Notes: a model not told the origin generated them from the sequence alone. Numbered from the stretch's first letter, positions 12,125-24,317 are shown. The stretch: 64,000 nucleotides of DNA from Erodium maritimum (GCA_963921825.1 OY997589.1:47254638-47318637), one strand, 5' to 3'. Translations and numbers: made by a program.

Positions 12125-12383
12125 CAGTTATTGGCGTGTATTTCTCAATTGGTCTAGTTTTCAAAAGTAGCAATTGTTAAATCAAAGTACTTGTATGGGC
12201 CGGTATGGATAAAGATCATGATCTCCATTTCCATCTATTTGTTATTCCTTCATCTCCATATCATCCGATATCCATTTTGATCCATTTTTTTCTCATCCAA
12301 TCTTTACCCAATATCCTTATGGATATATCCACGGATATCCATTTACATACATATCAATATACTCATTTGGATACTCATCTTAA
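12125..12383. other. Unassigned AT-rich interval
   Basis: No gene seen. From about 12200 the sequence is a degenerate run of TATCCAT / GGATATCC motifs, a low-complexity pattern of repeated ATCC blocks. Confidence 0.35.
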
Positions 12384-12411
12384 GAAGTTTTTCTAGTCAT
12401 CTTTTTTATAG

Positions 12412-12901
12412 GGGTTTACTGCATGTCCTAACCTCGTACTACACTTAATTGTCAAATCCGCACCCAAGCTTTGGAAAATTGTCAAATAGTAACGAATTTC
12501 AAAACTGAATTATTAAAAATCAAAAAGTACTGTTTAAATTGACTTTTTTCGTGAACAGTGAATCACGTGCTGCCCACGTGACTCATTTTATAATAGAGCT
12601 TGCGCGAGCTGAGGTCACAAAGAGATGAAATTCGAAGCTTGGACACAAAGAGATGAAATTCGAAGAGCTGAGATGAAGTGATTATGTCACAAAGAGATGA
12701 AGTTAGGCCAAGTTAACATCCGTAGGAAGAACATATTTGAGGGTAAACTCGACTTTTCACTTGGCCAAGTTAACGTCCGTTTAAAATTAGAAACAGTTGG
12801 CAATTTCAGTTAATTGACCATTACTACATGGCAATTTCAATTGTACAAGGTTTGGATTTAACAATTTCTGAAAGTTGGGCGTTAGGACATGGAGTAACCC
12901 C
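12412..12901. mobile_element. Mutator-type MITE, 490 bp, TSD TTTTTATAG
   Basis: Perfect 9-bp duplications at 12403-12411 and 12902-12910. The inverted ends are GGGTTTACTGCATGTCC at the left and its near complement at the right. No coding capacity. Both flanks resemble units of the minisatellite that continues to 13802, so the MITE appears to have landed in the first unit of that array. Confidence 0.9.
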
Positions 12902-13802
12902 TTTTTATAGTTACAAAAATATATCCTGAACTTATCTTTTAATCTTCTTCTTTGATAGTTGCAAAAACATACACTAAATTTTTCTTTTAGTCTCCTTCTT
13001 TTAATAGTTGCAAAAACGTATCCTAAGCTTTTCTTTTAGTCCCCTTCTTTAATAGTTGCAAAAACAACCCTAAACCTTTCTTTGAATCCCCTTCTTTTAA
13101 TAGTTACAAAAACATACCCTGAGCTTTTCTTTTAGTCTCCTTCTTTGATACTTGCAAAAACATACCCTAAAATTTTATTTTAGTCCCCTTCTTTTAATAG
13201 TTGCAAAAACATACCCTAAACTTTTCTTTTAGTCCCCTTCTTTTAATAGTTGCAAAAACATACACTAAGCTTTTCTTTTAGCCCTCTTCTTTAATAGTTG
13301 CAAAAACATACCCTTGAATTTTCTATGAATATCCTTCTTTTAATAATTGCAAAAACATACCCTAAGCTTTTCTTTTAGTCCCCTTCTTTAATAATTGCAA
13401 AAACATACCCTAAACTTTTCTTTGAATACCATTCTTTTAATAATTGCAAAAACATACCCTAAACTTTTCTTTTAGTCTCATTTATTTAATAGTTGCAAAA
13501 ACATACCCTAAACTTTTCTTTTAGTCCCCTTCTTTTAATAGTTGCAAAAACATATCCTAAGCTGTTCTTTTAGTCCCTTTCTTTAATAATTGCAAAAACA
13601 TACCCTAAACTTTTATTTGAATACCATTCTTTTAATAATCGCAAAAACATACCCTAAACTTTTCTTTTAGTCTCCTTTATTTAATAGTTGCAAAAACATA
13701 CCCTAAACTTTTTTTAGTCCCCTTCTTTAATAGTTGCAAAAACATACCCTAAACTTTTCTTTGAATACCCTTCTTTTAATAATTGCAAAAACATACCCTA
13801 AA
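12902..13802 (+). repeat. Minisatellite array, about 48-49-bp units, about 18 copies
   Basis: Units carry ATACCCTAAACTTTTC, then a T-rich part TTTTAGTCCCCTTC, then TTTAATAGTTGCAAAAAC. Copies vary by small substitutions and 1-2-bp indels. One extra degenerate unit probably lies left of the MITE (about 12384-12411). No coding potential. Confidence 0.93.
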
Positions 13803-14214
13803 CTATCTTCATCAAAAACATCAATTTCTTATGAAGTACTTGTATATCTATAATAAGGTGTACTTTAACTTAAGGTTTTCTTAGCCCTTTAACATTGTGC
13901 GCAAGTGTTAGTAACTAGATGGTTATAATGTACAAGGTTAGTTAGGCTAAGAATAAGAACCAAACAAGAAGGTAGTAAAGCCTCAAGCATATACCCAAAA
14001 TGGAATGTGCATTTAATTATGTGTAGTGTTGAACAACACAAAAGGGCAGACCAATCCTTTCAAAGGTTGTACAGCCTTAATATGATTAGGGGTTCCTACC
14101 TTCTAGCAGTAGCTAAGCTAATCAATTGCATACTAAAGAGGATGAGACTTGACCCACATTTTCAGTCAAATTCTACTCATAAACCCAACATCATGAACAA
14201 CTTATTAGGGAAGG
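13803..14214. other. Unassigned interval
   Basis: About 400 bases after the minisatellite with no recognisable gene. A 90-codon forward frame at 14007-14279 has no domain I know, and its tail overlaps the BAHD pseudogene on the other strand. Confidence 0.3.
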
Positions 14215-14457
14215 TCATGACTTGTGAGGACACAACATTTCCTTATTCAGCTTTTCCAGTTCATCAACAAAGTCCTTGAACGCCATGAAATAGCTCGTCT
14301 CCTCAGAACGGCCTCCAAACCCCCATTCGTCATCCCACCGTACGCCGCCTTTCCCCACCCAAAATCCACATCCACAAACCCCGCCCTCGTCAAGTTCGAC
14401 ACCGAATACGTTCCCGCCGTCATAAAGGGAGGTCGCCGTTAATCAGCAAGTTTCTGT
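14215..14457 (-). pseudogene. BAHD acyltransferase C-terminal fragment
   Basis: The reverse strand encodes a BAHD C-terminal signature: a V-S-N-L-T-R-A-G-F stretch, then V-D-V-D-F-G-W-G-K followed by A-A-Y-G-G. DFGWG (codons at about 14353-14367) is the structural motif of BAHD enzymes, which transfer acyl groups from acyl-CoA to alcohols or amines in plant specialised metabolism. The DFGWG frame also has a stop just upstream (codon TAA near 14445), and the C-terminal helix (FVDELEKLNKEM) lies in a different frame, so a frameshift separates the two. The N-terminal half with the HXXXD motif is absent. A splice-acceptor-like TACTTACAG borders the fragment at its 5' side. It is a decayed host gene remnant; the specific substrate cannot be inferred. 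Confidence 0.72.
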
Positions 14458-15931
14458 AAGTATAGAGGTTTTGTTAAATATGGCAAACAAAACTAGAAAT
14501 ATATAGCCAATCAGACCCCAACACTCCAAAAGTAATTGCCGCCAATTTAAAATATTTATTCAGATTTCATAGTGTGAATATCTGTAGCAAAACTCTAAAG
14601 CTGGATAAGGGCATTGAAGGGCCAATGAGGGAAAAGAGCACCAAAAGAGTTTGCATCAAACTTAAGACAATCATACCGGATGTGCTCCATTTTATTTACC
14701 CTTTATTTACAACCAATCCCATCAGCATAGGATGAGTTCAAAATGGACAGTCCACAACCACAACCACTGATTGCACCACCAACATGTGAAGCTGGTGCTT
14801 TATAGAGATCAAAACTCAGGTATTGCATTATTCAACTACCAAAAGGAGCTCTCCATGACACAACAAACCCATGAATGGAAATAAAAGGACATACTTTTAG
14901 ATGTTTTTCAACTAAAATGGTGCAGACAAGCTTAAAAGCACCATGGTTGTAATTGTTTCTAAGAAAAGCATCAGACCCACAAAAACAGAACCCTAATGGG
15001 TACATTTCAGCACTGAGAATTATTCATATTTACGTAAACTCAGAGGCTCAAACAAACGAGACTAATCCTAGTTCAGATCCTAATCTTATCAACAAAATCT
15101 ACAAAAAAACTGATTGTAGGTTTTGTCCCTTAATTGTAAGAGATGTAGACTCTATACATGATTGAAACACAAAGCAAGTTCATCTCAAAAAACTTGTTTT
15201 ACAGATACATATATATCAACCAATCAAATACACAAACATAACTGAAAGTGACCAAAAGATCAAATGCAACCAAACCCACCATCAAAGTCGAGTCCAGTAG
15301 CAAAACATCTAATGGGTTTTAAGCTTCCAGAAAACATATATTCCAGAAAACAGAGTTGAGTAAATCATCACCCACATTGAACTATGAAATTCCCATTCAA
15401 AACCCATTTTCATTTGTTTAAAAGTAAAAAAAAAAAACACAACTCACAATCCATATCAATCAGTTTCAATGAACACCACCGAACCAGAGTGTTGCAATAC
15501 TGGACACAACCAGTAAAGGAATATTTGATTTTGAGCTCTATATGTAAAAAGGAAGGGAAGCAAGAGGCGTACCGGAGACAAGCGGAGTAGAGGAGCGGAT
15601 GGTGAGGGTTTTGCGGGAACCAGAGTTTAAGGGGCGCAAGTAGACCATGCGGCGGAGGTAAGCGACGCCGTTGCGGCGGGGGAGAACCCATCAAAGTCGA
15701 TCTGCACAGAGAAGCTTCAAGTTCGGTGAGAGGTTTCGGAGGATAATGGGTTTTAGGTTTCGAAGGATAATGGAGGTCCGAATCCAACCCGAACCCGAAC
15801 ATTATTTAATAAAACCCGTAAATAATATCCATATTCGATCCATATCCGAAATAGACTCGACCCACTACCGACCCGAATGGGTATCGAAATGAAGTACTCA
15901 TTGGGTATGAAACTTTTTGTCATCCCTATAA
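14458..15931. other. Unassigned, possibly intronic or flanking host DNA
   Basis: No recognisable gene in about 1.47 kb. On the reverse strand an open stretch at about 15570-15800 is GC-rich with Pro/Arg-rich translation and ends at a possible GTACGCC donor, so it could be a first exon, but no domain is recognisable. 15775-15890 is a degenerate run of AACCCGAACCC-type blocks. Confidence 0.25.
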
Positions 15932-16380
15932 GAGCATCCACATCAAGGGGGCGTGATGGCGAGGTCGGGGCGGGAGCAGAAGGGAAATGGTGTTCGGGTT
16001 CGGGGTTCGCTCGGTGTGGGGAGAGGGGCGCGTGGCTGGTCAGAAGGGATCCGGGTTCGGGGAGCCGAGGCGCGGGGCCAAAATCAGCCTCGCGCCCCTC
16101 TGCCTCTGGCTCGTCCTCTCCTCCTTTGATGTGTGTCCCGCAAAAAAAAAACCCAGTTGCAGCGTGGAGAAGAAGAAGAAGCACAAGGATTATGTGTTAA
16201 TTAATTAGGTAATTAAGTAGGGTAATTGATTTAGGTAATGTAATTAATTGGTAATTAATTTAGGTAATTAATTTTAAAAAATCAGTTTTAAATTTTATAA
16301 TCGGTTTTTAAATTTAAAAATCAGTTTTTTATTTTAAGAATCATTTTTCTGTTGCGATAAAAAAATGTTCGACGACGAGG

Positions 16381-16491
16381 CGAATTAGTGTCATCAATGA
16401 TGCGACTCATCAACAACTTCAAGAAGACCTTATGGTGCACATATGGAATCGATCGGGATGGACTTACAACTCCGAAGATTCGGACGACTGA
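16381..16491 (+). pseudogene. Harbinger-type transposase C-terminal remnant
   Basis: An open stretch of 36 codons ending in TGA reads N-D-A-T-H-Q-Q-L-Q-E-D-L, then V-H-I-W-N-R, then an acidic tail ending SEDSDD. A short H-x-Q-L-Q-x-D-L-(V/I)-x-H-I-W block near the C-terminus is, from memory, common in plant PIF/Harbinger transposase (HARBI1-like) proteins. The catalytic DDE region is missing. Its position inside an element with TAA duplications agrees with this reading. Confidence is limited by its shortness. Confidence 0.5.
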
Positions 16492-16760
16492 TAATTCCTT
16501 TATTTAATGTTATGTATTTTTTTTAGTTATGTATTTTTTTTAAGTTATGTACTTTTTTAATTTCGTATTTTATTAATGAAATTTTATTTCTATTTATGAA
16601 TTTTATTTTTATTTTATTTAATAGTTTATGATTTAAAAATAACGTAAACAGATTTAGTTAAAAGCTTAATTAATAACACAGTTAGCAATTCTGAAAACCT
16701 TGTCCCCCATACGTGCCCGTCTGATGTGGAGCACATTCTGTTTTAGGGGGCAGGGGCAGA

Positions 16761-18386
16761 TGTTGGGTCCCGAGGTAGGGTTGGAGATGAACCAACTCGC
16801 AGCGGAAAAGAAATGAAAACCAAGAAACGATTAAACCATGAAACAACTAACAAAGAATGGATTCACAAGAGAAAAATTCAGCACTATTTCTTACCAAAAC
16901 AAGAACATCGGGTAATGAATGATTGGCTCGAGTCTCCAAGACGCCTACGTATCCACATGGGAATCAAAGCCAGGTAGTTCTTCTCTTTGAGGACTCAAGA
17001 ACACAAAATGGAGATGAAACCTTGCCTTGGCCGAAATTGGGGAGGGGAGGGAGAGAAAATTGTGTTTCCTATTCTTGTCTTGTGTTTGTTATGTTGAAAA
17101 AAGATGATTTAAACATAACAAAACTCATACTTGTCCAACTAAAGGCATGAGACAAGTATGGTGACAAGTAAGGTGTAAATAGGACAAAGCATGGCTAGAC
17201 AAGATGGGGTTGGGTGGTGAATCACCAACACCTTAATCCTTGTCTTGCTTACTTAGTACTAATCAATCAAGACTTGATTAATTAGTTTCATGGGCCTCTT
17301 GGAACATGGACCGTGGCCATTTCCAACGAGGTCCCGTGATTCGCTCATCGCCTCCAAGCCTTCCATACCGGAAATGTCCAACATTATCCGACGCGATCAA
17401 TCCCAAGACTCCAAGCCTTGTCTCGATCCGTAAAGTCATATTCACTTACAGGCACATGACCCAAAACCCAGTTTTGGTCATGTCCCGAGACAACTCCATT
17501 TTGGCCATTCTCCATAACTGTGTCAATGAGTTTCACCCTCCGGTGTGACCCTTAGGTTTATGCATGTCAATAGATCAATGTAAAATACCATTTTACTTGA
17601 TCATATTTAAGTGGCAACTAACGAGACTTTAGTATTGTCTGACACTACATAACGAATCGACCCTGTCGATTCTAACCTTTCCTTCGTCCATGTCATTATC
17701 CTTTTATCTCTAATATCCTGATTGAGATAAGGCATAGAGTCGTCATCCTTATTATTCTCAATCATTGTTCCTTGATATGTAAGATGACTGAGTATATGAT
17801 ACCCAGTATCATGTGCATGGCCATGCTATTCTTTCAGCCACTCTCGATCAAGCGGCTAAGAACCGATATCTTTCACATACCGTAGTATGACAGATAAATC
17901 CCTTAGCCGTCTTTCGTGTCACTCATGCAGTCCGTCCCCAAGCCAATCCAGGCTCAGGTCAAGCTCAGTTGTTTACTACATAGCGATCACAAAGACTCCT
18001 CGGTCTAAGGACACGTGACAAGCTACGACAATGAATATGTTCATGACTTGATCTATGGCACATATTCATGTCGGGTCGTCCAATATCATGTCCGACATGA
18101 TATCTATGATCAGACTCCGTTATCCCATTCCAATGACTAATAGAACGTAAGTCATAAAGAGTCATCTTTCATACTAGTCACTTCTAGTGAAGCTTTGTTG
18201 ACTAGGGACTCATCGAGTGTGATTTATCTCGATCAATGGTTCTATTCGCATGGTGGGCATATATCAGAGCACACACCGATATATTACTCCAACACATCAG
18301 TAATATAAAACCGCTTTAATTTTATTGCTAACGATGATATATACATTTGGACATTTAGGATTGAACTACGGGAACTAAGACTAACA
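16761..18386 (+). mobile_element. Solo LTR (1626 bp), probably Ty1/copia-like
   Basis: Starts TGTTGGGTCC and ends GACTAACA, so the termini form TGTT...AACA. The flanking 5-mers are GCAGA (16756-16760) and GCTGA (18387-18391), 4 of 5 matching. No gag, pol or primer site is inside. The TGTTG/AACA ends and length favour a copia-type LTR, which is inference. Short open frames inside are not supported. Confidence 0.6.
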
Positions 18387-18591
18387 GCTGAACCCTGCCC
18401 AGTCAGCAGAGGGTTCAGCCTCAGGCCTCAGGGTTTAGGCCCCATTAATGCGGATGCTCTAATGTTTCCTGATGTGAGGGTGCACTAGGATGAGGCCCAA
18501 AGAATAACGTTTTTATTCAGTATAATTGTACCAATATAACAACATGTGAATGATGTTATATTTCTTCATCATGTTATCGTCAAAGAGCACC

Positions 18592-21500
18592 TTTTTTTTG
18601 GATAAGCGATTTTTTATTAAAAACAGGAAACCGAGATGGAAACCTGTAACCACAAGTCTATAACAGAAAGACAAGCAGATAAACTATCAAAATAAAGCAT
18701 GAATTATATAACTCCAACATTGAGTCTCCTGCGACGACGGCGCCCCATAATGCAAGAAATCGGAGCCAAATTCCATTGCTCAAAGGAAGCCTCAGGAATA
18801 AGATCACCTGCCATTCTCAAAATACTAAAAGCATGGGGCTTTAAGCTAGCCAACACCTCTGCTTCAGACAACCGTGTGCTTTGAAAAGCTAGAGCATTAC
18901 GCTGCAACCAAATATGCCAACACAACAGGTAGCAAACTTTTAACCATGCCGACCCCCCCAAGCCAGTCGAATGCACCCCCAACCTTCGAAAGCCTCCCGA
19001 AAAGAGTTCGGCATCACCCACGAAAAGGACCACCAATCATGTAATAAGCCCCACACTGTCCAAGCAAAGCCACAGTGAAGAAACAAATGATCCAAGTCTT
19101 CGAAACTAGACTTACAAAAGGGACATCTCATTGCATTTAACGATATTCTGCAACCCCTAGCCTCCAGAAAAGTCATAGTGGGAAGGTCTGAATGCATCGC
19201 CAACCACATAAACATACAGACTTTCGGGGGAAGTCCCTTAATCCATAAAACCGAGGCCCAGCTGACCTTTTCGAACGTAGGTGTGATCAATCTCCCTACT
19301 GAGAAACAGGGACCTTTAACCCAAACTAACCTGTCAGGCGAGTCTGTCAAACAGAACGAATTCAGAAGCTCTTTTAGTTCTCGTTCCTCTCCAAGTTCAC
19401 GAATAAAGAGCTTCCTTCTGTAAGTCAACAACCAGTGGTCCTCATTCCAATAATCTATGACCAAAGCCTCTTGATCACGTGCTGCTACAAATAATTGATG
19501 GAATTTAAAGCGAAAGGCTTCATCACCAAGCCACACATCATCCCAAAACCTTACCCCCGAACCATTACCAACTTTCCAATCGATCCACTGTCCTCCGAAA
19601 AGAGTCTGAAATCTCGAGTCACTGGCCAAACTGACAATGTGACCAAAGAGAGACGGATCATTCGGCTGGTCAACTTTTAGGAGATCCCACTCCCTAGGAT
19701 CCCATCTAAATTTATCACAAATCACCTGCTTCCAAAGAGACGTATCATCAACTGCAAATCTCCAAAACCATTTTGATAGCAGGCTCAAGTTGACCTCTTC
19801 CAATCTTCTTAGGCCCAAACCACCAGCAGATCTCGGCCGGCACACTTTGTCCCATTTAACTTTGTGAATAACACGTCTGGCCACACTATGTGACCATAAG
19901 AAGCGGCGTTGTAACCTTTCCAGCCTCTTTATCACCGAGCTAGGAGCTTTAAATAAACTCATATAAAACACCGGAAGAGCTGCCAAGGTAGATTTTAGAA
20001 GCACAACTCGACCAGCTATATTCAACGTCTTCGCCTTCCAACCATTCAGATATCGTCTCACCCGATTGAAAACAGGCTGCCAAAAACTGAGTCTCTTAGG
20101 CGAAAGACCCAACTGAAATCCCAAATAGGGCAAAGGAAGATCACAAACCACACACCCCATAATGCTCGATATCAGGTCTTCAGATAGAGACGACCCATTC
20201 AATAACACCGCTTTGGACTTTGCAAAATTAATCTTAAGTCCCGACACTGTCTGAAAAAGATCCAATAGGTATTTCACATTCCTCAAGCCCGACTCCTCAC
20301 CCTTGATAAAAATGATGGTGTCATCGGCGAACTGTAGATGGGACACCAGCCGACCGCTCCTCCCTACTTCAACACCACTGAAATCACCACCCTGTATACC
20401 GTCCAAAAGCATCTGATTCATCCCTTCTGCTGCCAACAAGAATAAGAACGGTGAAAGAGGACACCCCTGCCGAATACCATTTTCAGTTACAAAGTCCGCA
20501 CTGGGCGCCCCATTTATCAACACTGACAGGTTAGCTTTAAAACAGCTCGACATCTACAATCTCCACTGTTCGGGAAAACCCATAATGCTCATCACATCAA
20601 GTAAATAAGACCAGCTAACCTTGTCATACGCCTTTTCGAAATCAAGCTTCAAGATTACCGTCTCCTTCTTTGATTTTTTAATCCCATGAAGGACCTCTGA
20701 TACAACGAGTACCCCGTCTACCAATTGTCTTCCTGCTATGAATTCGCTCTGAGTATCACTGATCAAGTCTGGTAAGACCCTTTTGAGCCGGTTAGCCAAT
20801 AATTTTGCCACGATTTTGTAAGGGCCCGATATCAAACTGATCGGTCTGAAGTCCTCAAAAGTTTCCAGACTTGGGATCTTTGGAATAAGGACCATAAAAG
20901 CCGAGCTGAGTTCTTTCCCAAAAACACCCGAGAAGTGAAACTCTTCCAAAAAATGTAAAAAATCGGCCTTAATCACCTCCCAGCAGGATTTAAAAAACAA
21001 CATTGAAAAGCCGTCCGGTCCGGGTGCCTTATTATTCCCACAATCTATCAAAGCATCAAAGAGTTCCTCAGCAGAGAACTGAGCCACCAAACCGGCACCG
21101 TGAATGGCCAAAATAGATTTAAAATGCAAAGGAGGTATCCTGATCGGGTTGCCCTGCGGTCTCGAAAATCTGTCCCGAAAATGCACCACTGCTTGGTGCT
21201 TGATCCCGGCCGGGTCTGCATAAACAACATCCCCCACCCGAATGACCGTTATATGCTTAAGGGAAGCGTTAAAGTTGGCCAAACGGTGATAGAATTTCGA
21301 ACATTGCTCTCCTTCCGAGAACCACTTAAATCTAGCTTTCTGAGCCCAAATCTTTGCAAGTAATTTATGCTTCGATATCAACGAGACCTTTAAGAGTGAC
21401 CTCTTGATGCATTCATCCCCGGTAAGGGGCCTGTCGTCAATTAGCTTGTCCAAAAGGTCGATCTCCAAATTCAAAGATGATATCTCTTTTGCAACTCTAC

Positions 21501-21842
21501 CAAAGACCTCAGAGTTCCAAACCTGCAGGGCTTTTCGAAGGCAATTAAGCTTTTTCCAGAACCTGTAACTGGGCGCCCCTTGCACCAAAAAACTATCCCA
21601 TTGAGTCTTAACAAACTCAAAAAAAGTCGGATGGGACCTCCAAACATTCAGGAATCGCACAGGTTTTGAACCCCAATTCACTTGTTAAGACTCCAGAACA
21701 ACCGGTTTATGGTCAGATAACTCCCTGGGTAAGGATTTGTGAACCAAACTTGGATAAACAGACAACAAATCAGCCGAAACCAGAAACCTGTCCAAACGGG
21801 CTGCTTTGGAGGCGGGACCATACCAAGTAAACCTGCTACCCT
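18592..21842 (-). mobile_element. 5'-truncated L1-type LINE (same family as the one at 27349-32911)
   Basis: On the reverse strand it ends ATCGCTTATCC followed by an A tract (T run about 18592-18599), matching the 3' end of the full-length LINE (ATCGCCTATCC plus A tract). Protein-level similarity to that element is continuous from about ORF2 residue 181 to the C-terminus. Homology stops near 21840, where a different LINE starts in the opposite direction. I could not find a target duplication. Confidence 0.85.
18704..21842 (-). pseudogene. LINE ORF2 pseudogene (endonuclease tail, RT, C-terminal zinc region)
   Basis: Encodes the end of the endonuclease (FTWYGPASKAARLDRFLVS, then ELSDHKPVVLES), the linker, the reverse transcriptase (KAPGPDGFSMLFF, LKLDFEKAYDKVSW, GIRQGCPLSPF, FADDTIIFI) and a C-terminal CPFCK...LHC zinc region. 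Compared with the intact paralogue it has an in-frame TAA near 21679 where Gln is expected, a TAG at 20554-20556 where Trp (TGG) is expected, a small deletion before LITPTF, and a frameshift near 18950-19030. The final basic run of arginines is kept. The product would have been the nicking and reverse-transcribing enzyme of target-primed retroposition; this copy cannot make it. Confidence 0.9.
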
Positions 21843-21845
21843 TTC

Positions 21846-24287
21846 AACTATATTTCCCCACAGCAACAGGCATGGATTGAAAGGCCTATCTTAGAGGAAG
21901 AAATTCTTCAGGCCATATTGGCTTGTAATGGGGAAAAAGCAACAGGCCATGATGGCTTCACTCTTAAATTCTTCCAAGTGGCCTGGCACATCATCAAAGA
22001 AGACCTGCTGAATTTTTTTCAGGACTTCTATTCATCTGGTCATCTTGGTAAAGGAATCAACTCTTCCTTTTTGGTACTTATCCCCAAAGGATCAACTCCC
22101 CCGACTTTCTCTGATTATAGACCTATAAGCCTAATGGGAGGACCTTATAAAATCCTATCCAAACTACTATCTACTAGACTGAAGACTGTGATCAATAATT
22201 TGGTTGGTGATTAACAGACTGGGTTCTTGGCTGGAAGGCAGATCATAGATGGTATCTTGATTGCCTCTAAGGTGGTTCAGTACATCAAACAATCAAAGAC
22301 CAAGGCACTGGTATTTAAAGCTAATTTCCAAAAGGCCTTTGATAGTGTTAGTTGGAATTTCTTGTTGCAAGTTCTCACCAGGATGGGTTTTGGTACTAGA
22401 TGGAAGCATTGGATACTATCTTGCCTCAAAGCCTCAGTCTCAATTCTTATAAATGGATCCCCCAGTCCTGACTTCCAAATCTCTAGAGGTCTAAGACAAG
22501 GATGTGCCCTTTCTCCCCTTCTTTTTGTATTGGTAGCTGAAGGCTTAAATCAAATTATGAAGGCTGGCACATCAAGGAATATTTTCCAGGGTATACAACC
22601 ATTTCCAAGTGGGCGTATAATTTCACATTTGCAGTTTGCTGATGACTCTATCTTCTTCATAAAAGCCATACCAGCTCATGTCAGATGCCTAAAATATGCT
22701 CTTTCCATTTTCTTCTCAGCCTCAGGATTAGCTGTCAACTATGACAAATCTCTTATCATTCCCATGAATCTTTCTGAAGGAGAGACACTAATAATAACCT
22801 CAATACTCAATTGTCCACTGGCTGCACTACCAATAACGTACTTGGGATTTCCTCTTGGAGCTAATACAAGAAGAGCTCAAACTTAGGAACCAATAGTGTT
22901 GAAGTTTAAGCAAGCTTTAGGCTTATGGCAGGCAAAACTATTATCACTGGGTGGTAGAATCACCCTAATTAAATCCACTCTTTGGGCACTACCTCTTTAT
23001 TATTTCTCCATACTCAGGGCTCCTAAAGGAGTGATCAAAAGAATGGAAGCTTGGCAAAGAAAATTTCTATGGCATGGAAAATTATCAGGGAAAGGCTGTT
23101 GCAAAATCAATTGGGGGCAACTGTGCAAATCAAAAATTGAAGGTGGCCTAGGAATCAGAAAATTATCTAGCATGAACATAGTACTTCTAGCTAAATGGTG
23201 GCGGAGGTTTGCCCTGGAGAAGAATGCTCTTTGGAAACAGATTATTTGTGGAAAATTTGGTTGGGGACAGCATGAATGGGATTTGTGTAACTTCTCAGAA
23301 GTGGGAAAAACCAGTTTTATTAGCCATATAATCAATCTTGCTAAAGATCACAGGTTTGAGGATATCTTTGGAAATAAAGGCCTACATTGGAAAGTTGGAA
23401 ATGGAGAAAGAGTATTCTTTTGGAGAGATGTCTGGTGGGGAGACACTGCATTCCAAAATTTGTACCCAAGGCTCTGTGTACTATCTCAGTCAAAGAAAAT
23501 TTTAATATCAGAGGCTTGGGATTGATCAGCTTGGGATCTTGATTTTGCTAGAGAGCCTAGAGGAAGGGCTGAGCAAGACTGGGACACCTTGTCCACAATC
23601 TTGAATGGTATACAGCTTGGAGAGCATGAAGATGTGATCATATGGCATTGGGATCCTAAAGGTTTTACAGTTAGAAAATTATATACCCTTCTTGAGCAAC
23701 AAACCATACAATCATCTACAAACTCTGCTTGGTCTAAATTTCTTTGGATACTAGACATACCACCAAAAATAACAACATTCTCCTGGTTAGCTTGCCATGA
23801 TGCTTTCCCTTCCAAGTGTTTTCTAGAAGCTAGAGGACTCACCCTATCTTTGCAAGAACTTTTATGTCCAGTGTGTCTTTGGGACCTAGAGGATGGAAGT
23901 CATGTGTTGCTACACTATGCAAGAGCATGAAAGGTTTGGGGTTTTGTATCAACTTGGTGGGGAATTATACTTACTCTCTCTGGAAATGTGAAGGAGCAAC
24001 TCTTAATCTGGCCTTACTTGCAACCCAAGAAATATAGAAAGACCTGGATCAGATTGTTTCAGCTCACAATATGGCAGATATGGCTTGCAAGAAATGCCAA
24101 GGTATTCAAAAATGAGACTTTCTCTGCTGAAGATATATTCCAAAAAATCCAGCAACATTCATACTCTTGGGAATGGACCAGCTTCCACAAAACCAAGATA
24201 TATTTCTCCTCTATTAACTGGCTAAGTGCACCAAAAGCTTGCTTGGATTGGAAAAATTCATCTCATAATATCTCAGATGGGTTTTAA
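21846..24287 (+). pseudogene. LINE ORF2 pseudogene with four nonsense codons and no frameshift
   Basis: A single reading frame encodes RT motifs (KATGHDGFTLKFF, YRPISLMGGPYKIL, FLAGRQIIDGILIAS, FQKAFDSVSW, GLRQGCALSPLLF, FADDSIFFI) and a C-terminal region with CPVCLWDLEDGSHVLLH. It is interrupted by stops at 22212 (TAA), 22884 (TAG), 23523 (TGA) and 23928 (TGA). The last three lie where related LINEs have Trp, so each can be explained by one G-to-A change in TGG. The endonuclease domain is missing because of 5' truncation. All segments stay in one frame over 2.4 kb. Confidence 0.92.
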
Positions 24288-24317
24288 TTTATCTGGTGAT
24301 GTTCTCTGTGGTACTTT

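Larger units (their letters stand above)
15932..18459. mobile_element. PIF/Harbinger-like element, split by a solo LTR
   Basis: Left end GAGCATCCACATC and right end GCGGATGCTC are inverted, with TAA on both sides (15929-15931, 18460-18462). Removing the LTR at 16761-18386 and one copy of its target site leaves about 0.9 kb. The inside is AT-rich after a GC-rich first 250 bases and contains a short transposase C-terminal remnant at 16381-16491. It is non-autonomous and too degraded to encode enzymes. Confidence 0.65.

Noticed and set aside
12902..13802. CRISPR-like regularly spaced repeat
   Set aside because: Units are contiguous, 48-49 bp, with no distinct unique spacers and no cas genes, in a plant genome. 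It is a minisatellite.
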